Below are positions 10,520 to 19,375 of a stretch of 64,000 nucleotides of DNA, piece by piece. The stretch lies in contig NZ_CANMIW010000002.1 of NCBI RefSeq assembly GCF_947498005.1, positions 496,001-560,000 on the forward strand, written 5' to 3'. Below the pieces are notes generated by a model. It was not told where the DNA came from and ran no database searches. It was given only the letters and a program-made list of their open reading frames with translations. Both the position numbers and the translations under genes were made by a program. Source of the DNA: an uncultured Winogradskyella sp. Its GTDB lineage: Bacteria > Bacteroidota > Bacteroidia > Flavobacteriales > Flavobacteriaceae. Every line of letters starts with the position of its first letter. Within the stretch, counting starts at the first letter, position 1.

Positions 10520-13500
10520 CGTTTTAATGTGAAATGATTTCTGAAAACACGGCCATCTTCTAATGTAACTTTAAACCAATAATCACTTGCTGGCATTTTA
10601 AAACCATTGTAATTACCGTCCCAACCAGGACTTAATGGATCTAGTTCTTTTAGGAGTTTTCCGTATCTGTCAAAGATATATATAATTGAATTTGATTGAA
10701 ACTGTTCTGTAATACCATAAACCTGCCAGTAATCGTTAATGGTATCATTATTTGGTGTGAAAAATTTAGGAAAACCAATTACTGAAATTAATTCTTCGGT
10801 AATACCACAATCGTTTTTGTCTCTTACGTAGATGGTATGTAAGCCTGGTAAGACGTTTTCAAAAGTGCTACTATCTTGGTATGGTCCTAATTCATTATTT
10901 AAAGCGTATTCATAATCGCCTGAACCACTTACAAAAACAGTAATAGTATTGTTTTGTGTTGCGTCTGTAACTTCAATATTTGTAATAGAGGCATCTATTG
11001 ATGGTAAAACAGTTATCGTTCTATCTTTATAACAACCATTTGTATTAGTGACTCTAACTGAATAATTACCTGCTTCATTAATTTCAATCTCGGAAGTCGT
11101 TTCTCCTGTTGACCACAGATAATAATAGTTGTTTGGTAAATCGTCTTGAATTCCGCCATTTAAAACAATGGTATCAGGAAAAGTATTGACGCAATATATC
11201 GTTTCAAATTCTGTTTCAATATTTGGTAAACTAAAAACGGTTAGGTCAATTTCACTAATTCCATAACAATTGTTATTATTTTCTACACGACCAAATATGG
11301 TTTGATTAAAAGCTATTGTATTTGTAAAAGAATTATTCAGTGGATTAATTTCTAACAAGGCATTTTCATAGGTTTCGTAATAGGTCAAATTAACATCAGA
11401 AGTTGTTTGAAGCAATACAGCATCACTAGCTTCAGATAAATTAAAGGTCATAAATCCATCTTCTGTGCCATCAGAATCACAAAGTTCTAAGCTTGTATTA
11501 AGAGTAGATGTTGTGCTTACTTCTAAAGTTATTTCACTGAAATTTATACAATCAGATTCTGTATTAGTTACTCTGGTGTATATCGTTTGCGGATTATAGT
11601 AATTCTCAAAGGCATCTGCATTTATAGCATTTTCTTGGTTTAATGCGTCGGATTGAGATACGTAGAACGAAACAATAGAACCTTGAATATTGTTTGTGAT
11701 TTCGTCTAAATGATTATTTAAATTGATTAGGGTGTAACCTTCAGGAATTCCATCTTCATCACATTGGATAATAGAAATATTATTTGCTACAGGAATAGGA
11801 TTTACCTGCAACAAGAAGCTTAATGTAATATAACAATCTTCATTCTGACTATTTTCTATTCTTACATAAATTTCTTCTTCAAAAGCTGTTGTATTACTAT
11901 AATTAACAGGTAATGCAGAAGCGTTAGAGTCAGCGTCGTCTTGTGAAGTGTGAAATGAAATTATAGTATCAGCAACATCTTGTTCTCCAAATATTGAAGG
12001 CATTAAATCTTGAAAATTCACAGTGCCAATACCATCAATTGGATCGTTTAGATTATCACAAATTACAATGTCATTTAATTCTGAAAATTCCGGATTACTA
12101 AATACCTCAACAGTAAAAGAGTTAATATCATAGCAATTTGGATTCTCTGTATTTTCCACACGTACAAAAATCGTTTGTGGATTGGCAGTATTACTATAAG
12201 GAAAAGTTAGTCTATTCTCTCCAGAATTGGCGTCATCTATAGATGCAAAATATTGCACATTATAAATTGTAGGATCTTGGTTTAATAACGCTTCAGAATC
12301 TTTGTCTATAAAATTAAAATCTTGAAATCCATCATTAGTAGAATTATCACAAACATCGATATCAGTGAGGGAATTAGCCACAGGAATATCAAAAATACCA
12401 ACAACAGCACTCCCTTCAATTGGGCAATTTCCATTGTTAGGTTCAATATATACTTCGTAATAACCAGGTGTGTCCACAAATAATTGCGAAGTGGTTTCAG
12501 TTAAAGCCACGTCATTAAAAGACCAATAATAATCTGCGCCAGCGATATCTTCCGCCTGTAAAGTGTAAGAGTCATTGGTGCATAGTTTTAATTCTGTAGT
12601 ACTAATACCATTTTGAATGATATCTATTTCAGAATTAAATAAAGATTGAATAAAAGGAGGTAAGCCAATTCTACTTTTATTGACGTTTGAACCTAAAATA
12701 TCGAGTAAAACGCCTTGTTGATTATAATTGACATCTGTAGCGTCTGCTTCTGGATTTGAAATAACACCTAAATAATCTGAAATATTATCATTGCCAGTAT
12801 AACTAAGTTGTGCTCTATAAATGCGTCTATCAATTCCCAACTGCAACGCACCTGCAGTCATTTGAGTTGAAGAATGAATGATCTGCATAGAATTTATAAT
12901 ATCAGAACTTTCTAAATCCCATTGCATTACGTGACTTGTACCTGCACCACCAGCGCCTTCGCTTATAGTTGCATATACTTTTCTGTTTTCAGCAGAAAAT
13001 TCTACACCATAAGGACTATTATTGTTTTGAGGTCCATAGAGTTCAATATGGTTAGAGATAACACCAGTTTCGTTATTAAAATCAAATAAGTCTACACTTC
13101 CAGGTGCATTTCCTGCAGCAATGGTTGCTCTACCAAAATTTGCCGCAATTACTTTTGATCCATCTGGTGAAGCTTTTAAGTAACCTAAAGAGTTTCGTCT
13201 GTAACCTTCAATAGGTATATTAGGACCAACTGTAGATATAACAGGTGTTGTATTTACACCATTGACATCTACTCTAAAGGAATAAAACTTATCTCCAAAA
13301 TGGGTAATTACCCAAAACGACGTACAATCTTCTGCTCTAACCGCCGTAATTTTTTCAGAGCATTTGTATTGGATTTCCAAAGTTGATGCAGGATCATAAG
13401 TAACTAAATGTATGTTTTTTTCTATCGCATCTACATCACCCAATCCACCATTTAGTGACATGTCTATTAAGGAATAGTTAAACCCGTTATTAAAGCCGTC

Positions 13501-13953
13501 GTCCTGTCCAGGCACTGTACCACCTTGATCATATGTGCCAACAAATTGATTAGGATATGCACTTGCATTATCGTGGTGAGGCTCATCTACCGTAAACAAA
13601 TAATATTTTGTTGGATCCTCTGGTTTTGGAACAATAAGACCAGAAGATGTGCTTGAAGGATCACCTAAAAGTCCTGTGCCTAATGCATAATTACCATTAG
13701 ACATGACTTGATGATTACTGTTCCAAACGGTTCTTCCATCAGAATAGAATTGCAAATTACCTTCAGCATCAGAGATTGAGGTACAACCTTCTAAGGTGTT
13801 TATTTGTCCATTAGTTAATGCAGTTACAGATCCGTTTTCAGCATTAAATTGCAAGCCACCATATTGCCCAAAATACCAAAATGACGCTTCATTTTGAGCA
13901 AATAATGGGACACTAGTAATTATAAAAATAAAAACTAAATAGATCTTTTTCAT
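10516..13953 (-). CDS. T9SS type B surface protein with beta-propeller-like head and four modules
   Basis: Secreted protein of 1145 residues and first gene of a three-gene surface-protein operon. Signal peptide MKKIYLVFIFIITSVPLFAQ. The N-terminal ~420 residues look like a WD40-like/YVTN-type beta-propeller (WYFGQYGGLQF, YYLFTVDEP, LKASPDGSKVIAANFG, GVEFSAENRKVYAT). A PKD-like domain follows (YYWSFNDVAL), then four Cys/Asp modules (VCDNSTNDG, ICDNLNDPIDG, QCDEDGIPEG, LCDSDGTEDG), an LWSTGETTSEIE segment and a type B sorting domain ending HFTLKR. Propeller heads of this sort are often binding domains; the partner is not known. No good -33/-7 promoter pair was found, but a perfect inverted repeat sits 20 bp before the start codon. 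Confidence 0.88.
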   Translation of the reverse strand: MKKIYLVFIFIITSVPLFAQNEASFWYFGQYGGLQFNAENGSVTALTNGQINTLEGCTSISDAEGNLQFYSDGRTVWNSNHQVMSNGNYALGTGLLGDPSSTSSGLIVPKPEDPTKYYLFTVDEPHHDNASAYPNQFVGTYDQGGTVPGQDDGFNNGFNYSLIDMSLNGGLGDVDAIEKNIHLVTYDPASTLEIQYKCSEKITAVRAEDCTSFWVITHFGDKFYSFRVDVNGVNTTPVISTVGPNIPIEGYRRNSLGYLKASPDGSKVIAANFGRATIAAGNAPGSVDLFDFNNETGVISNHIELYGPQNNNSPYGVEFSAENRKVYATISEGAGGAGTSHVMQWDLESSDIINSMQIIHSSTQMTAGALQLGIDRRIYRAQLSYTGNDNISDYLGVISNPEADATDVNYNQQGVLLDILGSNVNKSRIGLPPFIQSLFNSEIDIIQNGISTTELKLCTNDSYTLQAEDIAGADYYWSFNDVALTETTSQLFVDTPGYYEVYIEPNNGNCPIEGSAVVGIFDIPVANSLTDIDVCDNSTNDGFQDFNFIDKDSEALLNQDPTIYNVQYFASIDDANSGENRLTFPYSNTANPQTIFVRVENTENPNCYDINSFTVEVFSNPEFSELNDIVICDNLNDPIDGIGTVNFQDLMPSIFGEQDVADTIISFHTSQDDADSNASALPVNYSNTTAFEEEIYVRIENSQNEDCYITLSFLLQVNPIPVANNISIIQCDEDGIPEGYTLINLNNHLDEITNNIQGSIVSFYVSQSDALNQENAINADAFENYYNPQTIYTRVTNTESDCINFSEITLEVSTTSTLNTSLELCDSDGTEDGFMTFNLSEASDAVLLQTTSDVNLTYYETYENALLEINPLNNSFTNTIAFNQTIFGRVENNNNCYGISEIDLTVFSLPNIETEFETIYCVNTFPDTIVLNGGIQDDLPNNYYYLWSTGETTSEIEINEAGNYSVRVTNTNGCYKDRTITVLPSIDASITNIEVTDATQNNTITVFVSGSGDYEYALNNELGPYQDSSTFENVLPGLHTIYVRDKNDCGITEELISVIGFPKFFTPNNDTINDYWQVYGITEQFQSNSIIYIFDRYGKLLKELDPLSPGWDGNYNGFKMPASDYWFKVTLEDGRVFRNHFTLKR

Positions 13954-13972
13954 AAGAGCTTAACCTGTAATT

Positions 13973-14000
13973 TATACTAATTAGCAATTCAATTAGTATA
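13973..14000. repeat. Perfect 10-bp inverted repeat before a surface-protein operon
   Basis: TATACTAATT (13973-13982) is the exact reverse complement of AATTAGTATA (13991-14000), with an 8-nt spacer. It lies in the 128-bp gap between the ABC permease stop and the start of the three-gene surface operon. No T run follows on either strand, so it is more likely an operator or leader hairpin than a terminator. Confidence 0.45.
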
Positions 14001-14081
14001 ACGCATACAATATAACAACTAGAACTAATAAACTCCTAATTTTTAACATTGAAACATTGTAATGCAACACTGTTAAAGCTA

Positions 14082-14906
14082 TTACAAATCTCTCTTTTTT
14101 AATAATCGATACGATAAAAAGACAAAAATGGCTGTCCAACCTAATACAATAGCAATCTCATACCAATGCACAGCGTAGTCATACATCATGTCCGTTTTTT
14201 CAGGGAATTTGGTCATGGCAATGCGCTGAATAGGTTGGTTGATAAGATTCCACATGGATTGCAATGGCATAAAATTATAAATACTATCTGCTATAGAATC
14301 TGTTAACTTCCATTTCATTAAGCCATAAGATATACTTTCAGTAATGAATAACAAGAATAAAAATCCTAATGCAAATGCAGAACGTTTTACTAACATGCCT
14401 AAAAATAAACACAAGCTAAAGAAACCAACTAGTTTTACAAAATAAGCAAGTAAAAATTCTACTTCTCTAAATACAATGGATGCTTCTGTGTAACTTGAAT
14501 AGTATAAACCAATAAAGTAAGTCGCTAATCCAATAAGTATGGTTGCGCAAACAGAGAAAAATACAATGGTATAGAATTTAGAAAGGATAAATTCCTTTTT
14601 ACTTAAGCCATCAATTAAGTTTTGTTTTAGAGTTTTGTTACTGTATTCATTACCAATCATACTGACAACAACAATCGCAAAGAAGAATTTAAATTGGGCA
14701 GCAAAAAAGGTTGTTATATGCCAAATAATAGGAAAATTAAAAATCCCAAGTTCACCTAGCTCTAAAGTAAAGAAACCAAAGAAATTAATTTTTATAGACG
14801 AAAGTATAAGTACCGTAAATGGTAATATAAATGAAATTATAATTAAAACTTTACTAGCTCTATTTAGCCAAAGTTTTTGTAATTCGAGTTGTATAAGACG
14901 TAACAT
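14082..14906 (-). CDS. ABC-2 type transporter permease
   Basis: Integral membrane protein of 274 residues with about six hydrophobic segments: around 20-40, 60-80, 105-125, 150-170, 175-195 and 245-265. It starts MLRLIQLELQKLW, the amphipathic N-terminus typical of ABC-2 permeases of the BcrB/NatB kind. It lies 106 bp downstream of the matching ATP-binding protein on the same strand, so together they form a two-gene exporter. The substrate cannot be told from sequence; relatives export peptides, antibiotics or ions, or serve the envelope. Confidence 0.85.
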   Translation of the reverse strand: MLRLIQLELQKLWLNRASKVLIIISFILPFTVLILSSIKINFFGFFTLELGELGIFNFPIIWHITTFFAAQFKFFFAIVVVSMIGNEYSNKTLKQNLIDGLSKKEFILSKFYTIVFFSVCATILIGLATYFIGLYYSSYTEASIVFREVEFLLAYFVKLVGFFSLCLFLGMLVKRSAFALGFLFLLFITESISYGLMKWKLTDSIADSIYNFMPLQSMWNLINQPIQRIAMTKFPEKTDMMYDYAVHWYEIAIVLGWTAIFVFLSYRLLKKRDL

Positions 14907-15012
14907 ATGGTTTGATTGGTTTATTAGTGGTGGTTTTTAATTATTCTCATTTTAACCTTAACTTATTCTGTGAAACATGCAGTGGTCAATGAGGTGATAA
15001 AATAATTATGGG

Positions 15013-15915
15013 TTAATTTTCTTGACTGTCTGTTAATTGTAAAAATTGCTCTTCTAAACTTTCTTTTCTTTTCACAAGATGAGATAGCAAAATACCTTTA
15101 TCAAACATTAATTTGTTGAAATCTGAAGCTGACATAGGCTGGTTTAAAAATGCAGTTATTAACTCGCCTTCCTCCTTTACTTTTTCAATATTTGGATGTG
15201 CATTTAAAATTGAGACTAATTCTTGGTGTTTTTCAGTTTTTAATTCAAAGAAGCCATGACTATTAATCATTTCGTCTACACGACCAGAATATAATTTTTC
15301 TCCTTTTCTTAAAACAACCACATGAGAACATACTTTTTCTACTTCATCTAATAAATGCGATGCCAGTAAAATTGTAGTTCCATCAGCAGCAATATCTTTT
15401 ATAATTTGACGAATTTGATGTATACCTTGAGGATCTAAACCATTTGTTGGTTCATCTAAAATTAAAATTTCAGGATCATTGAGTAGAGCAGAAGCAATAG
15501 CTAAACGTTGCTTCATACCTAAAGAATAAGTTTTAAACTTGTGCGTTTTTCTGTCGAGTAAACCTACAACATCTAATTTTTCGTCAATTTTACTATAATC
15601 AACACCTTTAATACGGCAAACTAATTTTAGGTTTTGTTCCGCAGACATATAAGGGTAAAAGTTAGGTCGCTCAATAATGGCTCCAACTTGTTTTAATGCA
15701 TCGTGTGTTGAAATATTCCCATCAAACCAGTGAAATTCGCCTTGAGTTTTATTGACTACGTTTAATACGATACCTAAAGTGGTTGATTTTCCACTTCCAT
15801 TAGGTCCTAAAATACCGTATACATTGCCTTTGTTTATTGTAAAACTTAAGTCTTTTACAGCTGTTAAATAGCCAAATTTCTTTGTGAGATTATTAATTGT
15901 AAGGATTGGTTCCAA
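15013..15915 (-). CDS. ABC transporter ATP-binding protein (BcrA/CcmA type)
   Basis: Cytoplasmic ATPase of 300 residues that powers the permease encoded downstream. All nucleotide-binding motifs are present: Walker A GPNGSGKST (about 38-46), Q-loop region IIERPNFYPYM, signature SLGMKQRLAIA, Walker B ILILDEPTNGLDP, and the switch His in LLASHLLDEVE. The C-terminal ~80 residues (after the LRKGEKLYSG segment) form the extension typical of the bacitracin-resistance BcrA-like subfamily. It is divergent from the kinase-like gene at 16051 across a 135-bp gap; I found no convincing promoter pair there. Confidence 0.92.
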   Translation of the reverse strand: MEPILTINNLTKKFGYLTAVKDLSFTINKGNVYGILGPNGSGKSTTLGIVLNVVNKTQGEFHWFDGNISTHDALKQVGAIIERPNFYPYMSAEQNLKLVCRIKGVDYSKIDEKLDVVGLLDRKTHKFKTYSLGMKQRLAIASALLNDPEILILDEPTNGLDPQGIHQIRQIIKDIAADGTTILLASHLLDEVEKVCSHVVVLRKGEKLYSGRVDEMINSHGFFELKTEKHQELVSILNAHPNIEKVKEEGELITAFLNQPMSASDFNKLMFDKGILLSHLVKRKESLEEQFLQLTDSQEN

Positions 15916-16050
15916 AATGATTGGTTTTAAAATACCTATAATCCTCTGAAATGAGACAAAAAACTATAAGATATTGATTGGTTATGTACGTAAGACGAAT
16001 GAAGCTTTTATTTGTTACAATATTTTACAGAAAACCCTTAAATTTAGAAA

Positions 16051-17106
16051 ATGAATGAAGATTTAAAAATATCGAAAAAGAAACCATGCTACCCAATTTC
16101 TTCTAAACTCGATTCGTATTTAACGCATTATAGAAGAAATATAAATTTGCCAATTTACTACGATGATTTACTGAGGTTTCAAGGTTCTATTGTGGTTTAT
16201 GATAAAAATGATGAGGATACACTTTGGGTTCGTGTTTATTATAATGATTTTGAACGTGATGAAATTGACTTAAGTCTTAAGCGTGTTTATTCTAGCTTAG
16301 TATCTGATGGTAGCGAAGGAATTTTAAAATATTTAAGTGTAGATGCTATTGATTTTTGCACCTTCGGGAATTCAAAGCCCTTTAGAGTAAAAGTGAGAAA
16401 TATTTTAAATGATAACTATACGTATTTCTATATTAAAACAGCAGATGCATCACGTATTTATGGCTTAGAATTAGAGCATATGCTCTCGCCACACAGTTTA
16501 AACTTTTTAGTCTGTAAAGAAACTTTAATAGAAGAACACATAGCGGGAATTCCAGGAGATGAATTTATAAAAAACATGTTGCCAGATTGTAGTTCTTCAG
16601 AGAAATCTCAGATAGCAAAAGAATTCGTAAAATTTAATGAACGTTGTATGATTAGGCTATTGGGAGATATGCGTTCTTACAATTATGTCTTTGTACCTAT
16701 TCATGATTTTGATCAAGTTGTCTTCAGAATTAGAGCTATAGATTTTGATCAGCAATCTTATGAAGGAAATTTAAAAATATACAGACCACAGTTCTTTAAA
16801 GAGAATTTTAAAATGGTAGAATTGGTAAAAGAAAAGATTCAAAAAGAATCAGTAGACCAATATAAAATTGAAGAACGTTCTATTGTGGCAAAACGAATGA
16901 TTAGTTATAAAAACCGATTAAGGCGATTGCTAGATTGTATGGAGAATGATGAAATTTCAATTGAAAAGCATATCGATATGATTAAAGGACAGATCTTTAA
17001 TTATACTCACGATGTCAATTTTAAAAGAAGTAAGAATATGGGAGAAATTCTAAAACACGCTCTCGATTTTGTAAAACGAAATTATGAAGGTGTTGGTTTA
17101 CGTTAA
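16051..17106 (+). CDS. Unrecognised protein with kinase-like catalytic residues
   Basis: I do not recognise the family by name; the length is 351 residues. It has no signal peptide or membrane segment, so it is cytoplasmic. Several spots fit a protein kinase/APH/HipA-type fold: a beta-3-like Lys in FYIKTAD (K129), acidic residues in YGLELEHML (E140/E142), a hinge-like EHIAGIPGDEF (162-172), a catalytic-loop-like GDMRSYN (D206, N211 with the D-x4-N spacing) and a DFD metal motif (231-233). No glycine-rich loop is obvious. The C-terminal ~100 residues are Lys/Arg-rich and helical. The gene stands alone and ends at a strong bidirectional terminator. The kinase assignment is inference from motif order; it could be an inactive relative or a different fold. 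Confidence 0.75.
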   Translation: MNEDLKISKKKPCYPISSKLDSYLTHYRRNINLPIYYDDLLRFQGSIVVYDKNDEDTLWVRVYYNDFERDEIDLSLKRVYSSLVSDGSEGILKYLSVDAIDFCTFGNSKPFRVKVRNILNDNYTYFYIKTADASRIYGLELEHMLSPHSLNFLVCKETLIEEHIAGIPGDEFIKNMLPDCSSSEKSQIAKEFVKFNERCMIRLLGDMRSYNYVFVPIHDFDQVVFRIRAIDFDQQSYEGNLKIYRPQFFKENFKMVELVKEKIQKESVDQYKIEERSIVAKRMISYKNRLRRLLDCMENDEISIEKHIDMIKGQIFNYTHDVNFKRSKNMGEILKHALDFVKRNYEGVGLR

Positions 17107-17120
17107 GTTAGATACAAAAA

Positions 17121-17160
17121 AAAAAGTATGCCTCAAATATCTATCTGAGGCATACTTTTT
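17121..17160. terminator. Bidirectional terminator between convergent genes
   Basis: A 15-bp perfect stem (17121-17135 pairs with 17146-17160, 10-nt loop) with A-rich left and T-rich right flanks. It sits between the kinase-like gene (+) and the pRiA4b ORF-3-like gene (-) and can serve both. Confidence 0.85.
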
Positions 17161-17185
17161 ATTTTTATAAATGATAAGTAATTGA

Positions 17186-17704
17186 CTAGTTCCAATTTTC
17201 ATCAAAATTTAGATTGTCATAGTCATCCATATCTATATCGTCTTCAAAATCACCGTAAATATCATCGTCTTCTTCGGCTTCAAAAGTTTTTTCTGGAGCT
17301 TCATCTGGTATTTGTCCATGCACGTACATTAGGTTAGGATAATCAGTTCCTTCTGCCTCCTCAACAATTTCACCTAATTCTACATAAAATGTCCACATAT
17401 TCATAAAATCGTATAAGTAGATTAAGCGTGTAGATGCTTCGTGAATCATGTCTTTAATGATAGTAGTACTCATCATTTTTACTTCATTGCCGGCTTCACT
17501 CATATCCATCATAGATATTTCTTCGCCTTGATTCCACTCTTCATCACTCATATAAAAAGAAGCCATTTCCATACCATCAAACCCAAAAGATTGTGTAATT
17601 ACATTATGCAAATCTTCCATAGTGTCAGTTTCACGAATCTCAATATCGCGAAACACATCATCTTCGGTATCATTATCTAGGATAATTCTAAATCTGTAAA
17701 TCAT
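17186..17704 (-). CDS. pRiA4b ORF-3-like / IS1096 TnpR-like family protein
   Basis: Protein of 172 residues of the plasmid pRiA4b ORF-3-like family, also called the IS1096 element passenger TnpR family. Recognisable parts are MIYRFRIILDN, the DLHNVITQSFGFDG helix, and a TFYVELGEI strand. The last ~40 residues are extremely acidic (EEDDDIYGDFEDDIDMDDYD). The biochemical role of the family is not established and no transposon is nearby, so this is a chromosomal stand-alone copy. I chose the ATG at 17704. A TTG seven codons upstream would overlap the -7 promoter element and is unlikely. Confidence 0.8.
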   Translation of the reverse strand: MIYRFRIILDNDTEDDVFRDIEIRETDTMEDLHNVITQSFGFDGMEMASFYMSDEEWNQGEEISMMDMSEAGNEVKMMSTTIIKDMIHEASTRLIYLYDFMNMWTFYVELGEIVEEAEGTDYPNLMYVHGQIPDEAPEKTFEAEEDDDIYGDFEDDIDMDDYDNLNFDENWN

Positions 17705-17722
17705 TGTTGAAAAATTATTTTG

Positions 17723-17754
17723 CAAAGATAGGGTTTCCTATTTCTAAATAGCAA
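17723..17754 (-). promoter_or_regulatory. Promoter of the pRiA4b ORF-3-like gene
   Basis: On the minus strand TTG (17754-17752), 21-nt spacer, TATCTTTG (17730-17723), a full match to the Bacteroidota -7 consensus. The ATG at 17704 is 18 bases further down, giving a short leader. Confidence 0.55.
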
Positions 17755-17903
17755 GAACTAAATCCCAAATTCTATTGCAGCTTTGTTAAAAATATAAGAC
17801 ACTTATTTTGTGAATTGTCACTAACAATTTAAGCTTTTTTTAGAATTGATTTATTGCAGTTAAAGTGGTTCAACTATTTAGTTTTGTATAACTTGAAAAA
17901 TAT

Positions 17904-18920
17904 TTATTTACTAAAACGATGTAAAGTAAATATCATAGCACTTAACAAAATGAATGCACCAACCTGATGTAAAACACCTAGCCAAACTGGTACAGCCAAA
18001 ATAAGAGTTAAAACACCTAAAGAAAATTGAATACCAACCATAATTAAAAGTGCATTCATTCCTCTTTTTTGGTTTGGTGTTGTTGCGATTCTGTTTCCTT
18101 TATACCAAATTACAAGTATTAAAATTGCTACAATATAGGCCAAGGTTCTATGTACAAATTGAACACCACTTTTACCTTCAAAAAAGTTGAGGTACGTTGG
18201 GTTTTGTTCTATAAAAACGGTTTCGTGTATCCATTTGCCTTCATTCATTAATGGCCAATGATTATGAATCCATCCTGCATCTAAACCAGCAACAAAAGCT
18301 CCGTATATAATTTGAATAACTAGTACAACTAAACTAATTCTTATAAAATTTCGTAGTTTTCTATCAATGATTTTTTTATCAGGAAATATTAAATCTAAAG
18401 CGACCCAAAATGTATAAGCAAAGGTTAAAAATGCTGTGGTTAAATGCGCTGCTAATCTATAATGACTAACGTCTGGTCTATCTACCAAACCAGATTTTAC
18501 CATGTACCAACCCAAAAAGCCTTGAAACCCTCCCATTATTAAAAGAATTGTAGCTTTTTTTACCGTTGATTTAGAAAGGCGTTTTTTAATTAAGAAATAT
18601 ACAAACGGAATAAAGAAGACCAAGCCAATAAAACGACCAATCACTCTGTGAATCCATTCCCAGAAATAGATATCTTTAAATTCTTCAATTGTGAAATGAT
18701 TATTAAGTTTCTGATATTCTGGATATTGTTTATAAAGCTCAAAGGCTTCATTCCATTCTACCTCATTCATTGGAGGAATAGTACCAGAAATTAATTTATA
18801 GTTAGAAATAGATAATCCTGAATGTGTTAACCTAGTGATGCCTCCAACAACAACCATAACGAAGATTAAAATGCAACCTGTGAGTAGCCAATAGATGACA
18901 GCCTTGTTCTCTTTTTTCAT
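17904..18920 (-). CDS. ctaA: Heme A synthase, COX15/CtaA family
   Basis: Inner-membrane enzyme that oxidises the C8 methyl of heme O to give heme A for aa3-type cytochrome oxidase. The 338 residues hold about eight transmembrane helices. The conserved His heme ligands are visible in WEWIHRVIGR, DVSHYRLAAH, VQFVHRTLAY and LGVLHQVGAF, and the GGITRLTHSGLS N-terminal motif is intact. Its start overlaps the stop of the upstream acetyltransferase by 4 bp, so it is the last gene of the cca - acetyltransferase - ctaA operon. The rest of the oxidase assembly genes are not in this window. Confidence 0.93.
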   Translation of the reverse strand: MKKENKAVIYWLLTGCILIFVMVVVGGITRLTHSGLSISNYKLISGTIPPMNEVEWNEAFELYKQYPEYQKLNNHFTIEEFKDIYFWEWIHRVIGRFIGLVFFIPFVYFLIKKRLSKSTVKKATILLIMGGFQGFLGWYMVKSGLVDRPDVSHYRLAAHLTTAFLTFAYTFWVALDLIFPDKKIIDRKLRNFIRISLVVLVIQIIYGAFVAGLDAGWIHNHWPLMNEGKWIHETVFIEQNPTYLNFFEGKSGVQFVHRTLAYIVAILILVIWYKGNRIATTPNQKRGMNALLIMVGIQFSLGVLTLILAVPVWLGVLHQVGAFILLSAMIFTLHRFSK

Positions 18921-19372
18921 CTTTTTATTTTTTTCTCAAAGCACAAACTATTTTCAACACCTTTATATTGACCATAGTTTGCGATAATTTGATAATCATT
19001 TTTTTTATAAAACTGAATTGCTTCTTTTTGACGCACTCCTGTTTCTAGTATGCATGAAGAATAATTTAATTCATTAGCCCAGCATTCTAATTCAGTTAAA
19101 ACTCTAGTAGCAATGGCTTTTTCTCTTGTTTTAATAGTTGTAAACATTCGTTTAACTTCAACACTATTATCATTAAAATGTTTAAAAGCACCACATCCAG
19201 AAGGTTTTCCGTCTAAGTAGGCAATAACAACATGATTTAGTGATTTTATAGAATTAAACTGATTATAAAATTCATGCTCATCGCCATCGGTAATTTTTAA
19301 ATACGCATCAAGTTGCTTAACTAAAAATTTAAAGTCATTGTCTTCTGAATTTGATCTAACAAATTTTATCAT
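18917..19372 (-). CDS. GNAT family N-acetyltransferase
   Basis: Small cytoplasmic protein of 151 residues with the GNAT fold: strand GCGAFKHF, acceptor strand VEVKRMFTT, the acetyl-CoA loop region TREKAIATRVL, and CILETGVRQKEAIQFYKKNDY near the end. The glycines of the usual acetyl-CoA loop (R/Q-x-x-G-x-G/A) are replaced (KAIA), so activity is less certain. It lies 3 bp after cca and overlaps ctaA. The substrate is unknown; nothing in its position links it firmly to heme or tRNA metabolism. Confidence 0.8.
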   Translation of the reverse strand: MIKFVRSNSEDNDFKFLVKQLDAYLKITDGDEHEFYNQFNSIKSLNHVVIAYLDGKPSGCGAFKHFNDNSVEVKRMFTTIKTREKAIATRVLTELECWANELNYSSCILETGVRQKEAIQFYKKNDYQIIANYGQYKGVENSLCFEKKIKR

Positions 19373-19375
19373 CTT

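Noticed and set aside
2584..10532. Antisense and shifted ORFs of 60-85 codons inside the surface protein genes
   Set aside because: They lie in AT-rich, Asn/Thr/Asp-rich coding sequence of the opposite strand, have no domain, signal peptide or promoter, and follow the codon structure of the real genes.
346..13953. CRISPR-like or DNA direct repeats in the surface genes
   Set aside because: The repetition is at protein level in ~270-bp units that have diverged; there are no identical short repeats with regular spacers.
15916..16050. Promoter pair TTTG (16011) and TAAATTTA (16039) for the kinase-like gene
   Set aside because: The spacer is 24 nt, longer than the 19-21 usual in Bacteroidota, and the -7 match is imperfect; not strong enough to list.
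17705..17725. TTG start giving a 179-residue pRiA4b ORF-3-like protein
   Set aside because: The TTG lies in the -7 promoter element TATCTTTG; the ATG at 17704 gives the family-typical beginning.
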